Assembly (NCBI GenBank): GCA_903813345.2
Contig: CAIIXF020000011.1
Location: forward strand, 33,348,166-33,412,165
Direction: 5' to 3'
Length of the DNA: 64,000 bases
DNA from: Owenia fusiformis
Lineage: Eukaryota > Annelida > Polychaeta > Sabellida > Oweniidae
Under the pieces are notes generated by a model. It had not been told where the DNA came from. It saw only the letters and a program-made list of their open reading frames with translations, and ran no database searches. Both the position numbers and the translations under genes were made by a program. Positions 27,301 through 36,858 of this stretch are shown piece by piece. Numbering within the stretch: position 1 is the first letter of the stretch; each line of letters starts with the position of its first letter.

Positions 27301-29061
27301 TTCTATGTAGACTTTTAAATTTCAATGGCAAGTTCTAAAATTCGTTCTGTTCAAGTTTTGTTTTGTTCCATGCCAGTCGTAGTACTTCGACTGTGAAGAG
27401 TCAAATGACCCATTTATATATAGATCAAAATGCAACTGTCAACAGTAAACCCCATGTCTAAAGTCAGGTTTCTCAACTTGACTTGACTTAATGTATGTAT
27501 TTCTCAGGGCTTATTGTTACAGGTTAACCTGATAGACATTAAAAAGGTGATTGCATAAGTGCAGTACTTATTACCTATGATTGTTGACATCTGAATTGAT
27601 TATTGTGACAATGCTAAGATTGACCCCTGACATACCCCTGTTGAAAAAGTTTTAAACTTTTTCATATAGTCTGTTTCTAGAGTCTCTTAGCTCTATAAGT
27701 CAGTCATTGTTAATTTAATTCATTTCTGAATTAAACATGGTGGGGTGGTAATCTTTTATGTAAGACGTTTAAAAAACCTACTTCATTTGAATTTCAACAA
27801 GAATGAACTGAGTTCCCAAGAATGGACATTTTGAAGTCCTCTTCAACAAAAGAAATCAAGTTATTACCTACACAATGGACAATGTAATATACCCTGGCAT
27901 TATTTCATCAGTGAGAGGCATACATAACATGTGACAACCTCTCAAAGCGAAACAACTCAATGAATCTTAAACAGGACGTGTCATGAGCAGTACCAATTTT
28001 AAGGAATTAACAAAGTTACCAAAGTTTCACAAAGCAGTAAATGAATTCCCCCTGTGTCACTTTAGTTTCAGATATTAAAATTCTATAAACCGATATCTCA
28101 CAAGAGTTGACATTTGTATTCATTAATGTTCAGTTCTGATTCAGGCTCAAATATGAAATAATGAGAAGTCTATTCTTCCACTCATTCAATTTATGATTTA
28201 TTCTGACAGGGGTGGCCGTGGCAGATATCCTGTTTCCAAATGGGCAGTTTTTTATTTCAAGAAGAACTGTTTTTTAATACAAATTATCTTATCTATTGAC
28301 CATTCAATTTGAATCATAAATCTTCAATTTTGAAGTTTCTTTGCTGAATTACTTTGTTTCAAATACTGGGAAACACTTCTCTTATTTGGTTACCATAGCA
28401 ACAGAATACTGTGATAATAAATTTGGGCAAGTTATACAGTTATTTGATTAAAATTTGGGTTCTTTTCTTTTGAAGATGTATAAAGGCGATTAAAATTGTC
28501 CCTCCTAGCAATTTGTAGTAATATTTTATTGAATCCTTCCAAAACATGGTCAAAACTGGTCAAGTCCAAATCATGCTTTGTCACCCAAAAAATACTGAAG
28601 TCCCATATTTTTTAAATGAATACCTTATTCTAACCATTTCTGGCTTATCCGTTTACTTCATTTTTTATCGTTACCTTATTTTTATTCTTTTTGATTTGGC
28701 AAGAAAGAGGGTGGATTGTTAACTTTTATTTTGCAAGGGAGTCCGCTTATACGTGCACCTCCTTGGGTTTGATTGAAATGAATCTTTTGGTTGACCTGAA
28801 ATGGGGGTCATCTTTGTGACTTTTTATCCCCTACCCCATATTGTCCGAGCACACTTCCATCTAGTGCCCAGACAATTGGGTTCACTTGTGGTCCTGTATT
28901 GAAATCACAATAAACCCTGGATTGACCAGGTGGGAGAATAACTGGAAGAATGATTTGATGGGTCTGGTGGTAGGGACATTTACCTGTTAATGGATCTCAA
29001 ATTAGTCTAGATATTCCTTGTTCAAGAAAGTAACAATTGATAAAACGATGATTTACCATAG

Positions 29062-29067
29062 AACCAT
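29062..29067 (+). repeat. target-site duplication, left copy (AACCAT)
   Basis: AACCAT directly precedes the terminal AGTAGTAGAG of the element and recurs directly after its right end at 39402-39407. Six base pairs is the duplication size known for Polintons/Mavericks. Confidence 0.92.
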
Positions 29068-29148
29068 AGTAGTAGAGTATGTCCACCTGACTGGGATTTT
29101 GAATCCTGCTCAATTTAACATTGATTCCAATGGCATTCCAATGGCTTC

Positions 29149-29216
29149 CACGTGACTTATTGCCTGCTCTCTCTGCCTGCTCCCTCTCACGTGACTTTTC
29201 ATTCCCCTCTCACGTG
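29149..29216. promoter_or_regulatory. cluster of three CACGTG palindromes in the left TIR
   Basis: CACGTG occurs at 29149-29154, 29188-29193 and 29211-29216, each followed by act or actt; the last two are TCACGTGACTT. This is the core bound by bHLH-zip factors such as USF, MYC/MAX and TFE/MITF. The cluster is copied in the right TIR at 39253-39320. A regulatory role is inferred only from density and symmetry. Confidence 0.4.
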
Positions 29217-29389
29217 ACTTATCATCCGACGGTAGAGGGGACGGGGGAGTTGACGTAAACTGTCCCCACCCTGTCCCCTTTCTAATGTAAGAACCATACC
29301 TATCACTATAAAACTAGTGAAAATTACATTTCTGATTTAGATGCACCATGTCTTTATCGAGGTCACAGGAAAAACTTTTGGAAAGAGAA

Positions 29390-30560
29390 TAATTTTAGAG
29401 TATTTTTTCAGTCGTTATGGTTGAGTGAATGTTGCTTATTTTTGAGTTTGAGGCATTTAATCAACAAATGGATACTTGATTCTTACTCCTGAGACATTTT
29501 AGAGTATTTTTCCACTCTTCACGCTTGAGTGATTTTGGGTGATATCTGGAGTTTGAGACATTTTTTCACCAAATGGTCACTTGGTTCTTACTCCAAAGAC
29601 ATTTTAGAGTATTTTTTCAGTTGTTACAGTTGAGCGATTTTTGCCTTATTTATGAGTTTAAGGTATTTTATCACCAAATGACCACTTGATTCTTACTCCT
29701 GAGACATTTTAGAGTATTTTTCTAGTCTTCACGCCTGAGTGATTTTGGGTGATATCTGGAGTTTGAGACATTTTTTCACCAAATGGTCACTTGGTTCTTA
29801 CTCCAAAGACATTTTAGAGTATTTTTTCAGTTGTTACGGTTGAGTGATTTTTGCTCTATTTATGAGTTTAAGGTATTCTATCACCAAATGACCACTTGAT
29901 TCTTACTCCTGAGACATTTTAGAGTATTTTTCTAGTCTTCACGCCTGAGTGATTTTGGGTGATATCTTGAGTTTGAGACATTTTTTCACCAAATGGTCAC
30001 TTGATTCTTACTCCAAAGACATTTTAGAGTATTTTTTCAGTTGTTACAGTTGAGTGATTTTTGCTCTATTTATGAGTTTAAGGTATTTTATCACCAAATG
30101 ACCACTTGATTCTTACTCCTGAGACATTTTAGAGTATTTTTCTAGTCTTCACGCCTGAGTGATTTTGGGTGATATCTGGAGTTTGAGACATTTTTTCACC
30201 AAATGGTCACTAGATTCTTACCCCAAAGTCTTTTTAGAGTATTTTTTCAGTCGTTACGGTTGAGTGATTTTTTGAACTATTTATGAGTTTGAGGGAATCA
30301 CCGAATGGACACTTGATACTTACTACCGAGTCATATTAGAGTATTTTTCAAGTCTTCACGCCTGAGTGATTTTGGATGATATCTGGAGTTTGAGACATTT
30401 TTTCACCAAATGGTCACTAGATTCTTACCCCAAAGTCATTTTAGAGTATTTTTTCAGTCGTTACGGTTGAGTGATTTTTTGAACTATTTATGAGTTTGAG
30501 GGAATCACCGAATGGGCACTTGAGTCATATTAGAGTATTTTTCAAGTCTTCACGCTGTAG
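29390..30560. repeat. tandem array of ~105-bp monomers in ~210-bp dimers (left TIR)
   Basis: Two related half-units alternate. One contains cagttgttacggttgagtga, the other tctagtcttcacgcctgag. Both share attttagagtattttt, tcaccaaatg and ttcttactcc. The motif attttttcag marks dimers at 29402, 29611, 29821, 30031, 30241 and 30448, a period of 207-210 bp. Degenerate monomers continue to about 30855, beyond the inner edge of the TIR. Confidence 0.9.
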
Positions 30561-30607
30561 TAATTTTTGACAAGATCGCCTGCTCTCACAATTTAACATC
30601 GATTCCA

Positions 30608-31147
30608 ATGGGCCGTAAGGGGACGGGGAGTTGACGTAAACTATCCCCCACCCCTCCGTTTGACTGATTTTGGGCTATTTTGGAGTTTAAGGCATCTTTT
30701 TACCACATGAACACTTGCTATGCACCCCTGGTCATTTTAAGCATTTTTTGAGCTGAGTGATTTTTGCATTTTTTTTTTACCAGTCACAGTTGAATGATTT
30801 TTGCTCATTTTTGAGTTTGAGGCATTTTATCACCAAATGGATACTTGATTCTTACATGCTGACATAAGCACTTTTACAGCAGGACAATTTTATGCAGACA
30901 TAGTGGATATGCAAATGAACTGATAGTTTCATAACTTGCAGAACTATGTTTACTTAACTAATAACAGATAATAAAGTCTGTTTGAGTTTGAGATATGGGA
31001 GGGGGAGGAGGAGGAGGAAGGAGTACAGATGACATGTGGGACAAGTATATACAATTGATCAAAGGTTATGTTTACACTTCTATTCAGTTCTCTTGTGACT
31101 CCTTGTCACCTGTTTTGAATGAAATATATTAACTTATAATATAGTTG
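30608..31147. other. inner left region between TIR and ATPase gene
   Basis: It begins with a second copy of a motif from the outer end of the TIR (ggacggggagttgacgtaaa, about 30619-30638), then degenerate array monomers to about 30855. An inner inverted block (30859-30975) follows, then a purine-rich gaggaggaggagg tract near 31003-31020. No gene. The ATPase promoter should lie here; ttataatata just ahead of the start is a TATA-like candidate only. Confidence 0.5.
30859..30975. repeat. inner inverted repeat block, left copy
   Basis: It matches the complement of about 37590-37710 with moderate divergence. Shared words include cacttttacagcaggacaat, aaatgaactgata and ataacttgcagaac. It is separate from the near-perfect 1540-bp TIR and much more diverged. 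Confidence 0.75.
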
Positions 31148-32746
31148 ATGAAGTTAACTTGTCATTATTGCAGAGGCAGTATAGGAACCAACATGTTTTC
31201 TTGCTCTTTGTGTTCAGCAACCTTTTCCAGGGAAGATAATTTGAAGAGACATAGAGCATCAACTTCATGTGATGAAACATCCGTGGAATCAAATGGAGCT
31301 GATACGACTACTATTACCGAACCACGACTCCCATCAGAAATGAAATTGATTCATCCATTTACCATGATGATTGTGGGACCAACGGGCTCAGGCAAGTCGT
31401 CACTTGTCAATAAAATTATCCAAAATGTTGACCAAGTAATCAAACCTTCTCCTCAGCGGATAGTATGGTACTTTGGACAGTGGCAACCTCTATACGTAGA
31501 AATCAAAACCAAATATCCTCAAGTTGAATTTGTGATGGGACTGCCTGATGATTTCGGGGAGATAGATCCTTCTATGAATAATCTAATTATCATAGATGAC
31601 ATGATGGCTGATGCAACAAGAGACAAGCGAGTCTCAGAACTGTTTACTCGAGGATCTCATCACAGGAATCTGAGCGTTATTTGCATTCTTCAAAATTTGT
31701 TCCATCATGGACGGGAGAGCCGCACAATGAGTATCAATACACACTATATTGTCTTGTTTAAGAATCCGAGAGATCAGAGTCAAGTAAAAGTATTAGCCCA
31801 ACAGATGTACCCTGGTCATGCAGCAAAGCTTTTGACATCTTTCAGGCAGGCCACTACAAAACCTTTTGGCTATCTGCTTATTGATTTAAAACAACAAACA
31901 CCAGAGGAAAAGAGATTGATGGATGGGAATTGTCAGGAAAAATTGATAAATCAAAACAGAGAACCTGTTCATACCACATCCTTGGCAAACTATTACATTT
32001 CACGTGATGATCCAGTGCATCTGTCGGGTCCAAACTCCACGCTGACAAATATTAAGAAAGAAAACAATCTGGAAAATTCTCAGTCCAATGATCGGTTTAC
32101 TATGGATGTTAACACACACACAAAACCTACAATGCATCAATTTAACAATTGTAATGCAGATGAATGGCCATGGCAAAGTCTACTTCAAAGGCTTCCACAT
32201 TGTGGCGACTGTGGAGTGGTGATGATGTCTCCCACTGATGCCCAAAGGCACAAGCACCATTGTGAAGATGGACAAATGCCTCACAAGAAAATGCGCTACA
32301 ATGGAGATGTTGTCACAAACCCCACCTATTCAGAGATGAAAAATTCTGTCATCAGAGATATGTCTGACGAAATTAACAGACTAGGGAAAAAGTATGAAGA
32401 AAGAGGTATGACAAAGAAAGAGATCAGCGAAAAACTAAAGATGAAATTGTTCCCTGAAGCTAAATCTAGATTGCTGAAACGATATGGAAAGCTCCTCAGA
32501 AAGATAGTAGACCTCCAGGGTTCCGAGCTGCATCAAGATATTTTAGTTAACATTCAAGATCTAATTGAAGAAGGACTGCCTACATCGAAAGCCATAGGAA
32601 AATCATTTGCCAGATTTTCGACATTGATAGATGAAATTTTTGACATGGAAGAAGACAGCATGTCCGAATCTGACAATGGATCTAATTCTGGAGTTGATGA
32701 TGACATAGAGAGTGATACTTTAGAAGAAGTAGATGAATTAGAATAG
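31148..32746 (+). CDS. zinc-finger packaging ATPase (FtsK/HerA, A32-like)
   Basis: This 532-residue protein is predicted to pump the element's DNA into capsids, the role of the A32-like ATPases of Polintons and related viruses. Numbering from ATG 31148: a C2HC-type finger at about 19-41 (CSLC...H...C), Walker A GPTGSGKS near 77-84, Walker B LIIIDDMM near 146-153, an ILQNLFHHGRESR segment near 180-192 with candidate arginine-finger residues, and a second CxxC...HxxxC finger near 352-372. The C-terminal 30 residues are strongly acidic. An in-frame TAG lies just upstream. A splice-acceptor-like cattattgcag precedes a second ATG at 31193, so the true start could be Met16 in a spliced transcript. 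It stands alone on the plus strand and converges on the integrase. Confidence 0.9.
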   Translation: MKLTCHYCRGSIGTNMFSCSLCSATFSREDNLKRHRASTSCDETSVESNGADTTTITEPRLPSEMKLIHPFTMMIVGPTGSGKSSLVNKIIQNVDQVIKPSPQRIVWYFGQWQPLYVEIKTKYPQVEFVMGLPDDFGEIDPSMNNLIIIDDMMADATRDKRVSELFTRGSHHRNLSVICILQNLFHHGRESRTMSINTHYIVLFKNPRDQSQVKVLAQQMYPGHAAKLLTSFRQATTKPFGYLLIDLKQQTPEEKRLMDGNCQEKLINQNREPVHTTSLANYYISRDDPVHLSGPNSTLTNIKKENNLENSQSNDRFTMDVNTHTKPTMHQFNNCNADEWPWQSLLQRLPHCGDCGVVMMSPTDAQRHKHHCEDGQMPHKKMRYNGDVVTNPTYSEMKNSVIRDMSDEINRLGKKYEERGMTKKEISEKLKMKLFPEAKSRLLKRYGKLLRKIVDLQGSELHQDILVNIQDLIEEGLPTSKAIGKSFARFSTLIDEIFDMEEDSMSESDNGSNSGVDDDIESDTLEEVDELE

Positions 32747-32804
32747 ACTGTGTTACCATGGATGTATATGGAACATAAACTTTCCTCTGTAAAATTATGT
32801 TAAT

Positions 32805-32852
32805 TTTATTTGTATTTTTATAGATATCTGTTTTGTATACAATACTAATAAA
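32805..32852. terminator. facing poly(A) signals between ATPase and integrase
   Basis: AATAAA at 32847-32852 on the plus strand lies about 100 bp after the ATPase stop. AATAAA on the minus strand (32805-32810) lies about 150 bp after the integrase stop. The two signals overlap tail to tail, typical of convergent genes in compact elements. Confidence 0.5.
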
Positions 32853-32957
32853 TAATTTTATGTATCCATCAATCAAGGATTTGTTTGCATTGACTACACA
32901 ATATATCTGTGTGCTCTCTCAATTAGTACATGGCTGTATATTTATCTTATAAAACAT

Positions 32958-34103
32958 TCACAAGTCCTTCAACCTAGTTTCACTAATCCACTCATTAAAT
33001 TTACTAGGGAAGCCCTTCCATGACACCAAAACCTCTCTCAGTCTTCCACGATGACGGTGCTTCAGTATTTTATCAACTCTAAAGTTTGTACCAGGATGAA
33101 TCTTCTGCATCTCATCTTCATATACACTGCCTTCAATCTCTTCTCCTTTCAAATCAACCAATGTATATACAGGTGGTCTCGTGGCTCTCCGAGACTTCAC
33201 AATAAAATATTCTTCACTCCATTGTTGATCATAGCCTCGGTCAAATGCCGAGCGATAGGCAGACAATCTTACATTGTCACCTACATCAAACTTGAATTTG
33301 ATTAGTTTGCTTCGTGCAGTTTGTTTGGACAAATAAATATTTTCCCATACACTATACTCATTTTCTTTGGTGACATCTTTTGGAGCCATTTTAATTGAAC
33401 GATGATAACTCTCATTGTATGATTTAACCAGATCCTGCAATTTGTCAATCCAGCGCCTTCGTCCCGTGGCAAAAAAGTAACGATGCATTTTGTTTTTCAT
33501 AGTTCGTATTGCTCTCTCAGCCAGGCTAGCTTTTACATCTGTTCTTGTTGTAAAGTAGTGAATTTTTCTTCGATGCAGAAGTCCTTTGACCAGTCTATTA
33601 TCATACTCTCTTCCAGAATCACTTCTAATTTTCCATGGTTGACGACCCTTGGCAAATACGCGTTCCATAGCTTGTACCATCTCCTCTGCCTTTTTAGTTT
33701 TGAGTGGTTCTGCCCATAGGTATTTACTGAGTGTGTCTATAAAAAAGGCGACATAACGATACTGATCATTTTGGTCAGCTGTATCGATGAAGACTCCAGT
33801 GTCACAATCCCATTGTTCATCAATGTATCGCACCTCTACCTTTCTACGTAAAAACTTCCTCTTAACCTTTCTGAATAGGGTGTATGACTCTTGCGATTTC
33901 AACCATTGTTTCACTTCATTCTTGGTCACACCTTTATCCTTGACTTTCCGCCAAAATTGGGATATGCCCGAATAAGATCCAGGTTGGTCTGAATCATAAT
34001 AGGTCTTTTTCAACATACGCGTTTTTACTCTAGATAATGCTGTTATTTTAGCCTCAGGTGAATTATTTTGTGTTTTTGAAGTCAAAATGTTTTTCTTCTT
34101 CAT
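32958..34103 (-). CDS. retroviral-type integrase with C-terminal chromodomain
   Basis: This 381-residue integrase should cut and join the element's ends into host DNA, giving the 6-bp duplication. The N-terminal part has the GSYSGISQFWRKVK and VKQWLKSQESYTLF region typical of metazoan Polinton integrases of the C. elegans F54H12.3 type. The rve catalytic core follows, with D101 in QWDCDTG, D162 in RSDSGREY and E196 in KASLAERAIRTMK. Residues 339-381 form a chromodomain (FRVDKILKHR ... VSWKGFPSKFNEW) that could steer insertion to marked chromatin. All three acidic residues are present and there is no break. ATG 34103 is the first in frame, and a TATA-like gtatata lies about 50 bp upstream at 34151-34157. 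Confidence 0.93.
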   Translation of the reverse strand: MKKKNILTSKTQNNSPEAKITALSRVKTRMLKKTYYDSDQPGSYSGISQFWRKVKDKGVTKNEVKQWLKSQESYTLFRKVKRKFLRRKVEVRYIDEQWDCDTGVFIDTADQNDQYRYVAFFIDTLSKYLWAEPLKTKKAEEMVQAMERVFAKGRQPWKIRSDSGREYDNRLVKGLLHRRKIHYFTTRTDVKASLAERAIRTMKNKMHRYFFATGRRRWIDKLQDLVKSYNESYHRSIKMAPKDVTKENEYSVWENIYLSKQTARSKLIKFKFDVGDNVRLSAYRSAFDRGYDQQWSEEYFIVKSRRATRPPVYTLVDLKGEEIEGSVYEDEMQKIHPGTNFRVDKILKHRHRGRLREVLVSWKGFPSKFNEWISETRLKDL

Positions 34104-34688
34104 ACTTCAATGTTAGGTGATGAACTGCCGAGATAGTGACTCACATTGAATATATACTTGACAGAATTATAGTTTGATAATAGAACCTTAGTAACCTTTG
34201 TATCTTGTGGGTGTTTGGCAAATTTACCTCTCTGAGATTAATTATCAAACTGATCTACTGTAAAGATTTCAAAGCAATTTGGAATTGGTTATTTTCATGA
34301 AGGTATATTTACACTATTTCTTCTCACGAAAACTTTGGGACAGTATAGTGAAGCAATGAGACAGCATACATGCTTCTGGACTGAAGAAGATTGACATATC
34401 ATTAGGATAACTTTTTGCTGATAACCAAAATACAATACATGGACACTAACTATATCATGAGTATGAATATATTAATTCTTTATTTTTCCTCTTGTTACAT
34501 AATAATAACATTACTATGAGTATGTTCTTAAAAACATTTCAATAACATAAAATACAGATAAATATTTCCATTGTTTGATAACATCTTCTTATATATGTTA
34601 CATGACAATTTAGTTGTAATTAAATACATAAATCACATCTAATAACTAGACTAAGATATACAAATATATATTATTATACTTATGAGTA
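34104..34688. other. intergenic region between integrase start and protease stop
   Basis: There is no gene here. The minus strand carries AATAAA at 34479-34484, about 205 bp after the protease stop, the likely 3' end for the capsid-gene transcripts. The integrase promoter should lie in the left part. Confidence 0.5.
34479..34484 (-). terminator. poly(A) signal behind the virion gene block
   Basis: AATAAA on the minus strand, downstream of the protease and upstream of the integrase start. It could serve all four virion-type genes if they share transcripts. Confidence 0.45.
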
Positions 34689-35141
34689 CTAATATTGATA
34701 TTGAGGTGCTCTCACAGAATTTATAGTGTCATTCACAATTTTATCGTTAAGTTTTTTGTTTTCTGAAAATATATTTTCTACAATGTTTTTCATGCTTAAA
34801 CCTTCACACTTTAGTAAAAGAAACGTTATGCAAAAATGTCCACATTTTATGCTCGAAGGTGATTGGACGGCTTTTTTATTGTTTATCACCTGTCTAGAAA
34901 AGTTATCAAAACCATAAAACGAAAATGGTTTTCCTAGCGGATCAAAGAAGTCGATAGTTGTATCATTAACATAGTAAGCTAGCCAATGTTCTCCTAAGTA
35001 ATCTTTTGGCATACTATTTACAACGAAGTAATCACCTTCCTGTAAAATACTAGGCATCTGGTCACTTGCAAACACCCCAAGGAATCCCTTTTCGGGGAAA
35101 GAATGTTGTGATAACATCTGACTTATTTCATTCGTATCCAT
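34689..35141 (-). CDS. adenain-type cysteine protease (PRO)
   Basis: This 150-residue protein has the fold signature of the adenovirus-type/Ulp1-like maturation proteases found in Polintons, which cut capsid precursors. His52 lies in GEHWLAYYV, Asp67 in FFDPLGKP, Gln93 in VQSPSS and Cys100 in SIKCGHFCITFLL. The order His-Asp-Gln-Cys and the Q-to-C spacing of seven match the family. It is shorter than the roughly 200 residues common for adenain. Its ATG lies one base after the stop of the capsid gene (TAA-A-ATG), the tightest junction in the block. It probably needs coupled or re-initiated translation or its own transcript. Confidence 0.87.
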   Translation of the reverse strand: MDTNEISQMLSQHSFPEKGFLGVFASDQMPSILQEGDYFVVNSMPKDYLGEHWLAYYVNDTTIDFFDPLGKPFSFYGFDNFSRQVINNKKAVQSPSSIKCGHFCITFLLLKCEGLSMKNIVENIFSENKKLNDKIVNDTINSVRAPQYQY

Positions 35142-35142
35142 T

Positions 35143-36477
35143 TTAATCTAGAATGACATTACGTGAAGCATCAACTTCGAATTTCTGAGGGAATGTAGCC
35201 ATTAACATAAGGTTGACTGGTTCTGCTAAAGCTTGAGCGAACTGTACATTCACCTTCACGTTCCCTCTCTTAATGAGTGGGAATGTAAACTGCTTGCTAG
35301 TTTTATCTTGAGCCTGGATGTCAAACTTAAAGATGGCGCACCCGTTCTTAAAATTTTCTTGATTTATAATTAAACCTTCTTCGTCTTCAATATCAGAAAA
35401 CAACCTTTGATATTCTCTTGTATACAGGTTATTCAGTGTATTCGTAAAAACAGGTCTCAGTGCTCTCTCCGGTACACTACTTCCATCGACTTCAACTTCT
35501 AAGTGATTTACAAAGAAATGTTGATAGTTAAACGGGTTCAGTTTATAGTCTCCACTGGCTGCTTTGGAAGACACCATAAAACAGAGCAAACGTGATGGAA
35601 CACTACCTTGAAAACAATCATATACACTGTAGTTCATTTGTCCAGCAGGAATGGTGAATACCTTAATGACATTTTGTTCATATGGATATATAGCATTCCT
35701 TTGCTTCAATTCTGTGTTGTAAGCATCTATTATTCCTGGCGCTGGACTAATCATAGGAACTCTTAAGTAAGAATCAAGAATTTTTACTTGATAATTAGCA
35801 TTTTCCTCATTTGATAACAATTGAAAATTAAAACGTGAAGGGGTCAGTTTGATTTTTATCTCAATTCCATTTAATATAAACTTATTCATTTCAAACACAT
35901 CCTCTAGAAATGGACCTTGTAAATCGACAGCTTGGGAAGTGTATGTTTTTTGAAGTCTTTCTTGCAATCCCATATTGTTTCCACTGACTGCATCAACATC
36001 GTCCATGTATTCAACATTTTTAATAACAGGACTGTCTTTGTAAAAGAATTCACTTTGTAAACGTGAGTTGTGCGCATCTGTAGAAGAGTGAAGTAAGCGT
36101 TTTATATGTGCCTTGTATGGATAGTTCATCATAGAAGAAGTGATAACTTGTTGCTGTAACATGACATCGACTTGTTCGAACATGGCATGCATCCATCCAG
36201 TGACAGGAGCAACATTGCTAAGAGGGACACTGTCCAACACTGTTCCATCTCCTTTAGTTAACTGTACACGGACATGTAGATTACTTCTTTTCAAGTCAAT
36301 GAATTGGCTTGAATTATTCGGTATCACAAACTCCAGGGGGTTTCCGGCAGCAATCGGATTAATAGGTCTGATCTCCACATAATTAATAGCTGTAACTGAA
36401 GATTGAGTTGGAGGAGTTTGGAAAAAGTCTAAATTCGTGTTCATTACATCACCGCTGTTTCTTATTTTGAAGGCCAT
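35143..36477 (-). CDS. probable major capsid protein (F54H12.2-like)
   Basis: This 444-residue protein resembles the family often labelled uncharacterized protein F54H12.2 in invertebrate genomes. In C. elegans that gene lies beside the integrase-like F54H12.3, a pairing repeated here. Visible family features are the N-terminal NYVEIRPINP and FVIPNNSSQFIDL, then LHVRVQLTKGDG and a middle MFEQVDVMLQQQVI segment. The length and beta-rich, low-charge composition suit a small double jelly-roll capsid protein, and its position between a protease and two small virion-type genes supports that. The fold is inferred, not shown. Its ATG lies 16 bases inside the end of the upstream basic-protein gene. 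No disruption is seen. Confidence 0.8.
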   Translation of the reverse strand: MAFKIRNSGDVMNTNLDFFQTPPTQSSVTAINYVEIRPINPIAAGNPLEFVIPNNSSQFIDLKRSNLHVRVQLTKGDGTVLDSVPLSNVAPVTGWMHAMFEQVDVMLQQQVITSSMMNYPYKAHIKRLLHSSTDAHNSRLQSEFFYKDSPVIKNVEYMDDVDAVSGNNMGLQERLQKTYTSQAVDLQGPFLEDVFEMNKFILNGIEIKIKLTPSRFNFQLLSNEENANYQVKILDSYLRVPMISPAPGIIDAYNTELKQRNAIYPYEQNVIKVFTIPAGQMNYSVYDCFQGSVPSRLLCFMVSSKAASGDYKLNPFNYQHFFVNHLEVEVDGSSVPERALRPVFTNTLNNLYTREYQRLFSDIEDEEGLIINQENFKNGCAIFKFDIQAQDKTSKQFTFPLIKRGNVKVNVQFAQALAEPVNLMLMATFPQKFEVDASRNVILD

Positions 36478-36854
36478 ATTGAGAATTGTGATTTGCTTTT
36501 TTTCCCCGACTTTGTCTTTTTCTTTTCTGTTTTTCTTTTCTTATCAAGACTCTTCTTAATCTGATTGCTTAAAGGTTTACTGTCTGCATTCGCAAGTTTT
36601 CTTTTTAAAGTTGCTTCGTTGTGTATGTAGTCACTCTCTATATTTTTCTGACGTTTAATGTCTGACTTCGCTCGTTCCACAACAGCTTGGATTGGTGAAA
36701 CCACTTTAACTGGTTCTTTTATAGATTCAACAGGGATCCATCTGGTTCTCTGCTTCCCAAACCCTATCTGTGTTGAAATTCTCCCCTCTCTACTCGCTCT
36801 GATCAACGTTTGCCAGGTGTTGGGATTATCTTTGTAGGTTTCTAGTCTCGGCAT
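36462..36854 (-). CDS. small basic protein, candidate DNA-condensing or core protein
   Basis: This 130-residue protein opens with PRLETYKDNPNTWQTLIRAS and becomes very basic. The last 45 residues hold long Lys-rich runs (KKRKTEKKKTKSGKKSK), ending QFSIWPSK. The charge, small size and place next to the capsid gene suggest a virion DNA-binding protein, in the manner of adenovirus core proteins; there is no domain match to prove it. Its start follows the previous stop by four bases and its last 16 bases overlap the capsid gene in another frame. Confidence 0.6.
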   Translation of the reverse strand: MPRLETYKDNPNTWQTLIRASREGRISTQIGFGKQRTRWIPVESIKEPVKVVSPIQAVVERAKSDIKRQKNIESDYIHNEATLKRKLANADSKPLSNQIKKSLDKKRKTEKKKTKSGKKSKSQFSIWPSK

Positions 36855-36858
36855 AATT

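Larger units (their letters stand above)
22462..29067 (+). other. intronic sequence left of the Polinton insertion
   Basis: Apart from the G-rich repeated element at 22552-24323 there is no recognisable gene. It includes a short G run near 25837-25848. The last six bases, AACCAT at 29062-29067, form the left half of the Polinton target-site duplication. Confidence 0.5.
29068..30607 (+). repeat. left terminal inverted repeat, 1540 bp
   Basis: It pairs base for base with 37862-39401; paired coordinates always add to 68469. I saw one mismatch by eye (29855 against 38614). The outer 330 bp are non-repetitive, contain the doubled attccaatggc and three CACGTG boxes, and end in gggacgggggagttgacg. 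From about 29390 inward it is a tandem array. The inner edge lies in gattcca at 30601-30607. Confidence 0.95.

Noticed and set aside
29390-30560. CRISPR-like array
   Set aside because: The ~105-bp units are contiguous monomers with no spacers, inside a transposon TIR of a eukaryotic genome.
31145-31147. TTG as start of the ATPase
   Set aside because: It lies directly after an in-frame TAG; the first ATG is 31148, which is used instead.
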